A stretch of DNA of 64,000 nt, taken from NCBI RefSeq assembly GCF_003605435.1, contig NZ_QXQB01000003.1, positions 124,001 through 188,000 on the forward strand, read 5' to 3'. Shown here in pieces: positions 52,031-59,923 of this stretch; position 1 is the stretch's first letter; each line of letters begins with the position of its first letter. Made by a program: the position numbers and the translations under genes. The stretch comes from Paenibacillus pinisoli. Its GTDB lineage: Bacteria > Bacillota > Bacilli > Paenibacillales > Paenibacillaceae. The notes beneath the pieces were generated by a model, which searched no databases, was not told where the DNA came from, and was given only the letters and a program-made list of their open reading frames with translations.

Positions 52031-53773
52031 TTAAATAGCCACATTGTCGATAAATTGCTGCTCCACCAGCTTGGCATACAGCTCATGGGATTGCAGCAAT
52101 TCGGCGTGCGTGCCTTGGCCGGTCACTTCGCCCTTCTCCAGCACGACGATCTTATCCGCATTGCTTATCGTAGACAGACGGTGCGCAATCACCAGAGTTG
52201 TTCTGGCCTTCATCAGTTCGTTCAGCGCCTCCTGCACCAGCTTCTCCGAATCGCTGTCCAGATGCGCTGTCGCTTCATCCAGCAGCAGAATATCGGGGTC
52301 GCGCAGCAGCGCTCTTGCAATCGCCAGACGTTGCCGCTGGCCGCCGGACAGCTTCACGCCCCTCTCGCCGACTTCAGTCTCCAGACCTTGAGGCAGCGAT
52401 GCGATGAAATCCGTCAGATTAGATTGCGCCAGCGCCTCTCTAATGCTGGATTCCTCTGCTTCTGCGAGGCCATAGGTGAGATTATGGCGGATCGTCCCCG
52501 CCATCATTGGGCTGTCCTGGGACACATACGCAATACGGCTGCGCCAGCTCTGAAGCCCGATATCCGCGATCGGGACATTGCCGTACCGGATGACACCGCC
52601 GCTAGGGTCATAGAATCGCTCGATGAGAGAAAACAGCGTCGTCTTGCCTGTTCCGCTCGGTCCCACAATAGCGGTCATGCCTCCCGGCTGCGCCTCGAAC
52701 GTCAAGCTCTTCACGATCGGTCTGTCAGGCGAATAAGCGAAGCTGACGCCCTCGAAGGACAACGCCTGGTCCTTGCCTCTTGCCAATGCCTGCGCCTTCG
52801 CGGCAGCTCCCGAACCATCCTTCTCCGCTGGCTCTTCCATCAACTCGATGATGCGCATCGACGCCCCCATCGCCTTCTGAAATTGTGTGAAGAACGATGC
52901 CATCTGAGTAAACGGCATAACGATCTGGAACATATAGAGTATAATGGCTACCAATTCACCCGTGGACAAGGAGTTCTGCGCGACCCTAACCCCGCCATAG
53001 CCGATCAATAGAACGAGAATGAGCAGCATGATGGTCATCATAAGCGGGGTTACGATCGACATAATCTTCGCTTCCTGCAAGCCGAAGCGGAATAAGCTCT
53101 TGATCCGCCCTTTGCCCTGCTTATACTCTACCTCTTCGGCCAGAGAAGCTTTGACGAGCCGGATATCGGACAATACTCGCCCGAGATCGCCTTGGAACAG
53201 CGCCGTCTCATCTTGCATGGACTTGGAGATTTTGAACATTTTGCTGCCGAGCGGCCATAGAATCAGCATCGCAAGCGGCACAGCGATGAACATGAGCACC
53301 GTCATCTTCCAGTCAATATAGAGCAGAATGACAATGCCCCCGATAATAGAGACGATGCCGCCCAGGAACGAGATGACATGGCTGATAATAAAATCCTTAA
53401 TGACATTCGTATCGTTCGTCACCCGGCTCATCGTCTCCCCGGACGTATTCCGGTCATAGAAGGGAACCGGAAGGCGAAGCACACGCTGCCACAGCTCCTT
53501 GCGAATGCCTCCGATGATGAACTGGCCAACGTAAGACATCGTATAGACCGAAAAACCGGATGCCGCAGTCTGCAATACAAATACCGCGGCAAGCGCTATG
53601 ATCGTAAAGGTCTCCAGTGCCGAGGCCGAAAGCTGCTCCACCACATCCTTCGTCAGCAGCGGAATGAGCAGCGACATGACGGTCTCCAGCAGCCCCAGCA
53701 CAACAGCCGCCACAATGATCCACTTCGCAGGCCTATGCTTGCCTATCAGCGCAAAAAACGGTTTAATGTCCAT
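52031..53773 (-). CDS. ABC exporter half-transporter (BmrA/MsbA-like)
   Basis: 580 residues. Six membrane helices in the first 310 residues, then an ATPase with Walker A GPSGTGKTT, signature LSGGQRQR, Walker B ILLLDEATAHLD and H-loop IAHRLST. Homodimeric multidrug-type exporter (family knowledge), substrate unknown. Start at the ATG behind GGGGGA; overlaps the last 11 bases of the MerR regulator gene, so the two are co-expressed and the regulator probably controls export. Confidence 0.92.
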   Translation of the reverse strand: MDIKPFFALIGKHRPAKWIIVAAVVLGLLETVMSLLIPLLTKDVVEQLSASALETFTIIALAAVFVLQTAASGFSVYTMSYVGQFIIGGIRKELWQRVLRLPVPFYDRNTSGETMSRVTNDTNVIKDFIISHVISFLGGIVSIIGGIVILLYIDWKMTVLMFIAVPLAMLILWPLGSKMFKISKSMQDETALFQGDLGRVLSDIRLVKASLAEEVEYKQGKGRIKSLFRFGLQEAKIMSIVTPLMMTIMLLILVLLIGYGGVRVAQNSLSTGELVAIILYMFQIVMPFTQMASFFTQFQKAMGASMRIIELMEEPAEKDGSGAAAKAQALARGKDQALSFEGVSFAYSPDRPIVKSLTFEAQPGGMTAIVGPSGTGKTTLFSLIERFYDPSGGVIRYGNVPIADIGLQSWRSRIAYVSQDSPMMAGTIRHNLTYGLAEAEESSIREALAQSNLTDFIASLPQGLETEVGERGVKLSGGQRQRLAIARALLRDPDILLLDEATAHLDSDSEKLVQEALNELMKARTTLVIAHRLSTISNADKIVVLEKGEVTGQGTHAELLQSHELYAKLVEQQFIDNVAI

Positions 53774-54593
53774 CGGAATTCCCCCTGGCTTCCTGATTTT
53801 CAATCTCTTTCTCTCTTTTCTCGAGCTCCTGCATGACAGCCTGCACAAATGCCTCCTCTTCCTTGGATAGGCTGATCTGGAACAGAACCGGATCAAGATT
53901 CTGCTCGATTTCCTGCTCCAGCTTCGAAAGCTCCTGCTCGCTCAGCTGGCTAATTGCTGGTTCCAGCACCTCTTTTACGATCTCTACCATCTTGCTGCCG
54001 ACAACCAGCACCTCCGGATCGATTGGACTTTTGCCGGCCTTGCAATGCGACAGAAGCTCGATGAGTGTAACGGTCATTCTGCGCTCCCGCTCCAGCCTGA
54101 CCTCCTCCTTCACGCCCACATGGTAGATCGCGTCTACCAGAACGGAAGGCATGCGCTCCGACAGATATTGCTTCTGGCTCTCTTCATTCTGAATGTTGTG
54201 AATGAACATGAGGAGCAAGCCGCTATCCAGCTTTTCCGTTCCCTCAACATAAGTTCTGAGCCGCTCTATGGTAAAGATCGCCTGATCTAGCTGCTGCCGC
54301 TTCTTCTTGAGCAGCTCGTATTGAAGAGACAGCGATTGCTCCAGATGGGCCCCCGGCTTGGCGAATTGCTCCGCGATTTCCTCCAGGCTGAAATCGAGAT
54401 ACTTCAGCGTCAATATTTGCTGCAGCCGAAGCAGGTCCCGTTCCGTATAGTAACGATGCCCCTGGGTATTGCGGCCGGAGGGCTTAAGCAAATCTTTGCG
54501 GTCATAAAACCTCAGCGTGCGCTCGGTCACTCCGGTCAGCTTCGCGAATGCCCCAATGGTGTATATCTTCTCCGTATCCGGTCTGCTCTCCAT
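53763..54593 (-). CDS. MerR-family transcriptional regulator
   Basis: 276 residues. MerR winged helix at the N-terminus (YTIGAFAKLTGVTERTLRFYDR, GHRYY) and a coiled coil (about 85-125), then an unusually long effector region of about 150 residues with several acidic helices; metal-binding cysteines are absent. Likely a drug- or peptide-responsive activator/repressor of the overlapping ABC exporter gene and itself. A perfect 17-bp palindrome lies upstream. Confidence 0.9.
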   Translation of the reverse strand: MESRPDTEKIYTIGAFAKLTGVTERTLRFYDRKDLLKPSGRNTQGHRYYTERDLLRLQQILTLKYLDFSLEEIAEQFAKPGAHLEQSLSLQYELLKKKRQQLDQAIFTIERLRTYVEGTEKLDSGLLLMFIHNIQNEESQKQYLSERMPSVLVDAIYHVGVKEEVRLERERRMTVTLIELLSHCKAGKSPIDPEVLVVGSKMVEIVKEVLEPAISQLSEQELSKLEQEIEQNLDPVLFQISLSKEEEAFVQAVMQELEKREKEIENQEARGNSDGH

Positions 54594-54630
54594 CCTGTCG
54601 TCCTCCTCTCTCTATGATACGAGCATATCA

Positions 54631-54647
54631 CTTGACGTAACGTCAAG
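54631..54647. promoter_or_regulatory. Perfect palindrome, probable MerR operator
   Basis: CTTGACGTAACGTCAAG is a perfect 8+1+8 palindrome 38 bases upstream of the MerR start. Read on the minus strand it contains a -35 TTGACG, with TATCAT 21 bases further on, the overlong spacer typical of MerR-controlled promoters. Confidence 0.7.
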
Positions 54648-54808
54648 CGCAAGCTTTTTTTCACAAAAAATTGTAGTCGGCCCAGCTTGTCATCATCGGT
54701 CGAATCGTGGATAAGCGCCGCGATAATTTTGGTTTTAATTACGGCATTCCTCTATATAATGAATTGTGGCTTTCTAGCTACCTATCCCGTTCGGAAGGAG
54801 CGATTAAT

Positions 54809-55117
54809 GTGGAGAACAACCAGATTCCGCCATCCTTCGAAGAAGGCGGTCCCCAGCATACTTACCATCAGCATGCCTTGCAGCAATCCCGGGACACGGC
54901 GCCTATCGTACCGGTCAAGGAGTGGCTGCTCACGATGCTGATCATGATCATTCCTGTTGTGAACATTGTCATGATGTTCGTATTCGCCTTCGGGGAGGGC
55001 AACCCGTCGAAGCAAAATTACTTTAAGGCTGCGCTCATATGGGCAGCCATTATTCTGGCTTTTTATCTGCTTATCGTGGTGCTGTTGTTCGGCACGCTTT
55101 TTGCAACCAACTTTTAG
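54809..55117 (+). CDS. Small membrane protein of unknown function
   Basis: 102 residues from the GTG behind AAGGAG; a longer frame from 54707 has no ribosome site. Polar, Pro/His/Gln-rich N-terminal 40 residues, then two membrane segments (about 44-65 and 76-98) joined by EGNPSKQNYFKAA. This pattern recalls short two-helix membrane proteins of Firmicutes without known function. Divergent from the MerR gene and apparently monocistronic. Confidence 0.65.
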   Translation: MENNQIPPSFEEGGPQHTYHQHALQQSRDTAPIVPVKEWLLTMLIMIIPVVNIVMMFVFAFGEGNPSKQNYFKAALIWAAIILAFYLLIVVLLFGTLFATNF

Positions 55118-55170
55118 ATCAGCCCTTGCGAAAAGAATCAGCCGGCGATTGTGTCCGGACCGCGCATATA

Positions 55171-55221
55171 AAAAAGGCATAGGAGCCAGCCAAGACTTAG
55201 TCCTGGCAAACTTCTATGCCT
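55171..55221 (-). terminator. Terminator of the secreted Lys/Glu-rich gene
   Basis: Minus-strand AGGCATAG and CTATGCCT with an inner GCC/GGC stem, followed by a T-run. Confidence 0.75.
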
Positions 55222-55233
55222 GCGCGAATACTT

Positions 55234-55854
55234 TTAAGATTTTTTCCCTTTAGGCGCTTCCTTCTCCGGCGCCGCCTTCGGTTGAGGCTTCGCTTCCTTC
55301 TCCGGCGCTGCGGTCGGCTGAGGCTTCACTTCCTTTTCGGGCGCTGCGGTCGGCTGAGGAGTAGGCTCCTCGCGCTGCTCGCTTCTTTCCTTCCAGTGAT
55401 GCTTCTCCTTGTCGCCGTGTGCCTTCTCGAGCTCTTCGCGAAGCTGATCCTCGGTCTTGCCCTTCGTCTCGATGCCATGCTTCTCGGCGATCTTCTGCAG
55501 GTGCTCCAGCCGCTTGGCACGATGCTCAGCCTTGAACGCTTCCCACTTCTCCTTGTTCGCTTCCTTGGCAACGAGAAGCTCCTTCTTCAACTGATCTGCG
55601 GACTTGCCTTCTGTCGAGATGCCGAAGTATACAGCCATTTCCTGCAATCTTTTCAACCGGTAAGCTTCGAATTGCTCCTTGGACATGCCGCCGTGATGAT
55701 GCTTCAGCTCTTTGTCGTTCTTAAGGTCCGGCCCCTCCAGCATCTGAGCTACGGATTGATGCTCCGCATAAATGGCTGTATGGGACGAGCCCACGGAAGC
55801 TGCAGCTATGCCGATTGCGGCCGCCATTATCAGGTATATATTGACCTTCTTCAT
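55234..55854 (-). CDS. Secreted Lys/Glu-rich repeat protein
   Basis: 206 residues. Signal peptide (about 1-29, cleavage near SHTAIYA), two helical repeats of about 50 residues containing LQEMAVYFGISTEGKSADQL and LQKIAEKHGIETKGKTEDQL, then a highly charged linker and a C-terminal Pro/Lys/Glu tail with three copies of a PQPTAAPEKE-like unit. No enzymatic motif. Its repeats suggest a surface or wall-binding role, unproven. ATG chosen behind AAGGGTGAG. Lies 115 bases downstream of the CobW-type gene. Confidence 0.78.
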   Translation of the reverse strand: MKKVNIYLIMAAAIGIAAASVGSSHTAIYAEHQSVAQMLEGPDLKNDKELKHHHGGMSKEQFEAYRLKRLQEMAVYFGISTEGKSADQLKKELLVAKEANKEKWEAFKAEHRAKRLEHLQKIAEKHGIETKGKTEDQLREELEKAHGDKEKHHWKERSEQREEPTPQPTAAPEKEVKPQPTAAPEKEAKPQPKAAPEKEAPKGKKS

Positions 55855-55969
55855 CTGTTGTCTCACCCTTCTGTCGCAATGTATGTGGAGCCAATGCAAG
55901 TGCAAGTGCATTCCCCTCATTTGGAATATTGTTTCCATACATGCGGCTGATTAGACATGATTCAACAAA

Positions 55970-56989
55970 TTACGACTTCACTTGCAGCTCCTCAATCATC
56001 TTCCTTAGCTCGTCCTTGGAGAAGTGCTCCCCGATAAATACCGCTACATCATTCACATGGCCTTGCGGATCAATTCGGATGAAATCCGATTCCTTATATG
56101 CATATTGGAACAGATAACGGCTGCCGCTCGACATATCCGAGAAGGACACAACCCCTTTGGCACGATAGACAGCATCCGGCAATCGCTTCAGCAGAGCCTC
56201 GAACGCTTCGCTTTGAACGGGGCCGTCAAAGTAATGCGTATACGCCATAACATGGCTGTGGCTATGATGATGTCCATGATGCTCGTGATGACCGTCAGGC
56301 TCGCTATGCCCGCCTCCTGCCTCCGCATCCCGCTCCTTCAGCTCGGGAGCAGCCGCTTCATCCAGCCAGCCCCAATCGTCAATCCCGCATCGTACCGCAG
56401 GCACGATGGCTGCGTGGGCATTCAGCTCCCGAAGCAATTGCTGCGCCTCCACCAGCTGATCCGGCGCCAGCTTGTCGGTCTTGTTAAGCAGCAGAAGCGT
56501 AGCGCATCTGATCTGCTCCGCCATCAGCTTATAGGTCCGCCCTTTGCCCAGCTTCCTCCGCTCCAGCAGCTCAGGTCCGTCGACCACGGTAATAACGGAA
56601 CGAAGCTCCAGCGAAGCGTACATCGATGCATCCGTCACCCCATCCAGCGTCTCCATCGGATGGGCGGCTCCCGTCGATTCGATGATGATGGCATCAGGAT
56701 GATGCTGCTGGACCAGGGATGCAATCTCCACGCCCAGATCGCCGCGAATCGAGCAGCAAATGCAGCCTCCGAGCATCTCGGCCATCGGCACATCGCGGCT
56801 GACTAATTCTCCATCCAAATTAATGTCGCCCAGCTCATTCATAATGACGGCAGGCCGTTTCCCTTCATTCTTCAATCGGGCCAGCATACTGGTCAGAAAC
56901 GTCGTTTTGCCGCTGCCAAGGAAACCCGACAGCAAGTATACGGGAATCCTTTGCGTTTCCCCTGCAAATTGATTATGTTCATTCATCAT
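55970..56989 (-). CDS. G3E GTPase, CobW/ZagA-type metallochaperone
   Basis: 339 residues. Walker A GFLGSGKTT (22-30), metal motif CICC (76-79), Walker B-like VVDG and guanine motif NKTD, then a His-rich loop HHEHHGHHHSHSH (about 227-246) and the CobW C-terminal domain. Family members load zinc or cobalt into target proteins at the cost of GTP. No Zur-type operator was seen. It begins 19 bases after the stop of the sugar-binding-protein gene with no terminator between, so it may belong to that operon. Confidence 0.92.
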   Translation of the reverse strand: MMNEHNQFAGETQRIPVYLLSGFLGSGKTTFLTSMLARLKNEGKRPAVIMNELGDINLDGELVSRDVPMAEMLGGCICCSIRGDLGVEIASLVQQHHPDAIIIESTGAAHPMETLDGVTDASMYASLELRSVITVVDGPELLERRKLGKGRTYKLMAEQIRCATLLLLNKTDKLAPDQLVEAQQLLRELNAHAAIVPAVRCGIDDWGWLDEAAAPELKERDAEAGGGHSEPDGHHEHHGHHHSHSHVMAYTHYFDGPVQSEAFEALLKRLPDAVYRAKGVVSFSDMSSGSRYLFQYAYKESDFIRIDPQGHVNDVAVFIGEHFSKDELRKMIEELQVKS

Positions 56990-57008
56990 TCATTCTCCTC
57001 ATACCGTT

Positions 57009-58340
57009 CTAAGAGGGCACCCTCCCCAGCAATTGTCCCAGCGCCTTGGCATGCGCATCCTGGACGCTCGCAGCTATCTTCTTCGGATCTCCTCCCTCCA
57101 GCAGCTCCTGCAGCCCGTCATTTAGCGCCTCTGCGCCTTCTGTTGTCAGTACACTGTCATAGACAGGGGTCAAGCTGACGCTGTTCACCAAATCATAGAC
57201 TTCAGCGAAGATGGGCGAGACCTTGCTTTTATCCAGTTCAATCTTATAGCTGACCAATTGGTTGCTCTCCAGCGTCCGCTGCTGAGCCTCCGGGCCAGCC
57301 ATTGCATAGATCAATTCGAAAGCAGCTTCCTTCGCGGCGCCCTCCACGTTCTTGCCCAGCGCCATGCCGGATCCGACTACCCCTGCCATCGTATTGGGAT
57401 CGCCCTTGCCTCCCGGAATAGCAGGCAGCAGCTCAGCCCCCATCTCATTCATCGCTTCCTGCGAGGCATTCGCCGCCAAATTCGTAAGCGCCCATCCGCC
57501 GTCAATCATCATGGCGGCTTCGCCTCGGGCGAACTTGAGCTCCATCTCGACATTGTCGATATGCTGGTAGCCTTCTTGAAAAGCGCCCGAATCGCCAAGC
57601 TGCTTCATATAATTCAGCGCATCGATGAACGCCGGGTCCGTGAAGCGAACGCCCCGTTCCTGACGCGCCGCATTCATCAGCCATTCAGTGCCGGTCACGC
57701 GGTCTGCAAGCGTGCTGAAAATGCTGGATTGCGCCGGCCATCCGGCCTTGTTGCCGAGAACAATAGGCGTAACCCCATTTTTGTTGAAGGTATGGATCAC
57801 ATACAGCAACTCGCTCCATGTCTTCGGTACGGTTAGTCTGTTCTCTTCGAATATCCGTTTGTTGTAATACAGAATGGATGTAGGCGACAAGCCCATTGGA
57901 GCGCCGTATACCAGTCCACGGTCCTTGAAAGCCTCCAGCGAATTAGGCAGGAAACCATCCCTCCATTCCGGGTACGCATCCACCAGCTCGTCAATCGGCT
58001 GAATTAAGGATTCCGCCGCATACTCCCTAGTCATCGCCCCGCTCCAAAGGATGAATACATCCGGCATATTCCCGGACTTGGCGCTTTCCTTGAGCCGTTT
58101 TCGGTATTCATCAGGCGCGATTTCCCTTACTTGAACTGTAATCTTGGGATGCTCCTCTTCAAATTCTTGTATGATCGCCCGCATCGTCTGCGCGCGCAGA
58201 TCATCTCCGGTGAAATTATGCCACAACGAAATGGTTGCCTTGATGTTGCCGGCATTGCCCGCGCCCTTCAAAAAGCTGCAGCCTGCCGACACGGCAAGAA
58301 GAACAGTCAAGGCGATAGCAGCCGTTACAGTTCTTTTCAT
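57009..58340 (-). CDS. Orphan sugar-binding lipoprotein (family 1)
   Basis: 443 residues. Lipobox VSAGC, then a family-1 solute-binding fold (ISLWHNFTGDDLR, MPDVFILWSG, LSPTSILYYNKRIF, ARGEAAMMIDGGWAL). No permease genes are adjacent; instead it follows a YesM/YesN pair in the same direction. It could deliver a sugar to a remote permease pair or present the ligand to the kinase. Start ATG has a weak ribosome site (GGGGGAAGCACGGG). Confidence 0.9.
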   Translation of the reverse strand: MKRTVTAAIALTVLLAVSAGCSFLKGAGNAGNIKATISLWHNFTGDDLRAQTMRAIIQEFEEEHPKITVQVREIAPDEYRKRLKESAKSGNMPDVFILWSGAMTREYAAESLIQPIDELVDAYPEWRDGFLPNSLEAFKDRGLVYGAPMGLSPTSILYYNKRIFEENRLTVPKTWSELLYVIHTFNKNGVTPIVLGNKAGWPAQSSIFSTLADRVTGTEWLMNAARQERGVRFTDPAFIDALNYMKQLGDSGAFQEGYQHIDNVEMELKFARGEAAMMIDGGWALTNLAANASQEAMNEMGAELLPAIPGGKGDPNTMAGVVGSGMALGKNVEGAAKEAAFELIYAMAGPEAQQRTLESNQLVSYKIELDKSKVSPIFAEVYDLVNSVSLTPVYDSVLTTEGAEALNDGLQELLEGGDPKKIAASVQDAHAKALGQLLGRVPS

Positions 58341-58387
58341 CCCGTGCTTCCCCCCATATGAATAATAAATTAACGGCTAGCACGAGC

Positions 58388-59923
58388 CTACCCCCTGCGG
58401 CGGTATTCCCAAGGTGTATACCCTGTATAATTTTCGAATAATCCGCTGAAAAACTCCACATCTCCGTAGCCCACACGACTGGAAATCTCGCTGAACGATA
58501 CATCCGTTTCTTTCAGCAGCTCCATCGCCTTATCTACTCTGGCCTTCGCCACGAATTCCGCATACGTCTGGCCAGTCTCCCGGCGGAACACTTCGCTGAA
58601 GTGATGCGGAGTCAGCTGGACACGCCCCGCCACAAGAGCCAGCGACAGGTCCTCATCCAGATGCTCATGGATGTAGGCAATCGCGCGATTCATAGGCGGC
58701 ATGCTGTGATGGCCCGAAGCGGTCAAATAATGCTTCATTAATTCCAGCACGCGGCTTACCATCATCTCGCGCCCGTGCTCGGCAGCAAGCTTTAGCGGAA
58801 CAGGCTGCGCCTTGACGGCCTCCGGCAACTCTGCTCCCGACTCTTGAAGCAGGCGATGGACCGTTTCCTCAGCACATTGCAGCATAGCGTTCAGATAAGC
58901 ATGATAGGATTCCGGCGTCGTCTCCTCATCCGATTCCAGCGCTTCCGCCACGCCTTCCAGCCACAGCTGAAGCGCCGGCGCATCTCCCTCCAGCAGCAGC
59001 GCATGAAGGTCTTCCTTATCCGCTGGCGTGCATACCCGGCGGCTGCCCTTGCGGCTGCTGACATCACGGGTATGAATCATCCTGACGTCGGGCAGCAGAC
59101 CGTGGTACAGGAAAGTGTGCACGGCGCTGTCAATGGAGCGCTTCAGCTCGTCCAAGCTGCAGACTTCCTCGCCAATTGCCGCGTACAGCTTGCACTTCAG
59201 CTTGCGCTCGATCCGCATCAGCATATCTTCCAGCTTGGCCAGACTGCCTTCATCGCCCTTCACAAGCGGGAGGATAAGCAGAATATGATCCTCCCGCAGG
59301 GCCGCTTCTCCGTCGACCAGCTCATCAATTACATTATGGGCGGCGAACAGCAGAAGCTTGCCGTAGCCGTTCTCCGTCCCCCATCCGGTAGCGCCGATAC
59401 AGCAGACAACATAGCGCGAAGCCGTATCCATCCGAAGCCGCGGCAAGAGCCTCATACTCTGGCGCAGCGTCCCGTAGTCCACTTCTCCGCCTTGAACAAG
59501 CGTCTCGATCAGCTTCTCCCGCAGCTCATTCCGATTGCCGCTTTCACCGCGCATAATGATGCGCTCGCGGGCGGCGCCTATCGCGCTCTTGATTTCGTCG
59601 GGTCGGCTTGTCTTGAGCAGATAGTCGCTTACCCCTTCCGTAATGGCCCTTCTTGCATATTCGAATTGATCGTACCCGGTCAGGATGATGACTTCCGTGC
59701 TGGGCAGCAGCCGCTTCACTTCTCTCGCCAGATCGAATCCGTTAAGTCCGGTCATCTGAATATCGGTAAGCACAATATCCGGCCGCTCCGATTCCAGCCT
59801 TCCAATCGCCTCTTCCGCCGATGCGGCAGGGCGAAGCAGCTCATAGCCGTATTCCGACCACGGAATTACAGTGCTAAGGCCTGTGCGAATGATGACTTCA
59901 TCATCTACAATTAACAGCTTCAT
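58388..59923 (-). CDS. YesN-type response regulator
   Basis: 511 residues. Receiver domain with VDDE, Asp54 in LTDIQMTG and a Lys in YLLKTS, a long linker (about 120-400), and a C-terminal AraC domain with AGRVQLTPHHFSEVFRRETG and VGYGDVEFFSGLFENYTG. Overlaps the kinase stop codon by 4 bases (ATGA). Probably drives the orphan binding-protein gene 47 bases downstream. Confidence 0.93.
   Translation of the reverse strand: MKLLIVDDEVIIRTGLSTVIPWSEYGYELLRPAASAEEAIGRLESERPDIVLTDIQMTGLNGFDLAREVKRLLPSTEVIILTGYDQFEYARRAITEGVSDYLLKTSRPDEIKSAIGAARERIIMRGESGNRNELREKLIETLVQGGEVDYGTLRQSMRLLPRLRMDTASRYVVCCIGATGWGTENGYGKLLLFAAHNVIDELVDGEAALREDHILLILPLVKGDEGSLAKLEDMLMRIERKLKCKLYAAIGEEVCSLDELKRSIDSAVHTFLYHGLLPDVRMIHTRDVSSRKGSRRVCTPADKEDLHALLLEGDAPALQLWLEGVAEALESDEETTPESYHAYLNAMLQCAEETVHRLLQESGAELPEAVKAQPVPLKLAAEHGREMMVSRVLELMKHYLTASGHHSMPPMNRAIAYIHEHLDEDLSLALVAGRVQLTPHHFSEVFRRETGQTYAEFVAKARVDKAMELLKETDVSFSEISSRVGYGDVEFFSGLFENYTGYTPWEYRRRG

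Noticed and set aside
52013..53011. A 332-residue plus-strand frame opposite the ABC exporter ATPase.
   Set aside because: Antisense shadow of conserved ATPase codons.
55970..56989. Zur-regulated zinc-starvation gene by analogy with ZagA.
   Set aside because: No Zur-box-like palindrome upstream; the gene starts only 19 bases after the preceding stop codon.
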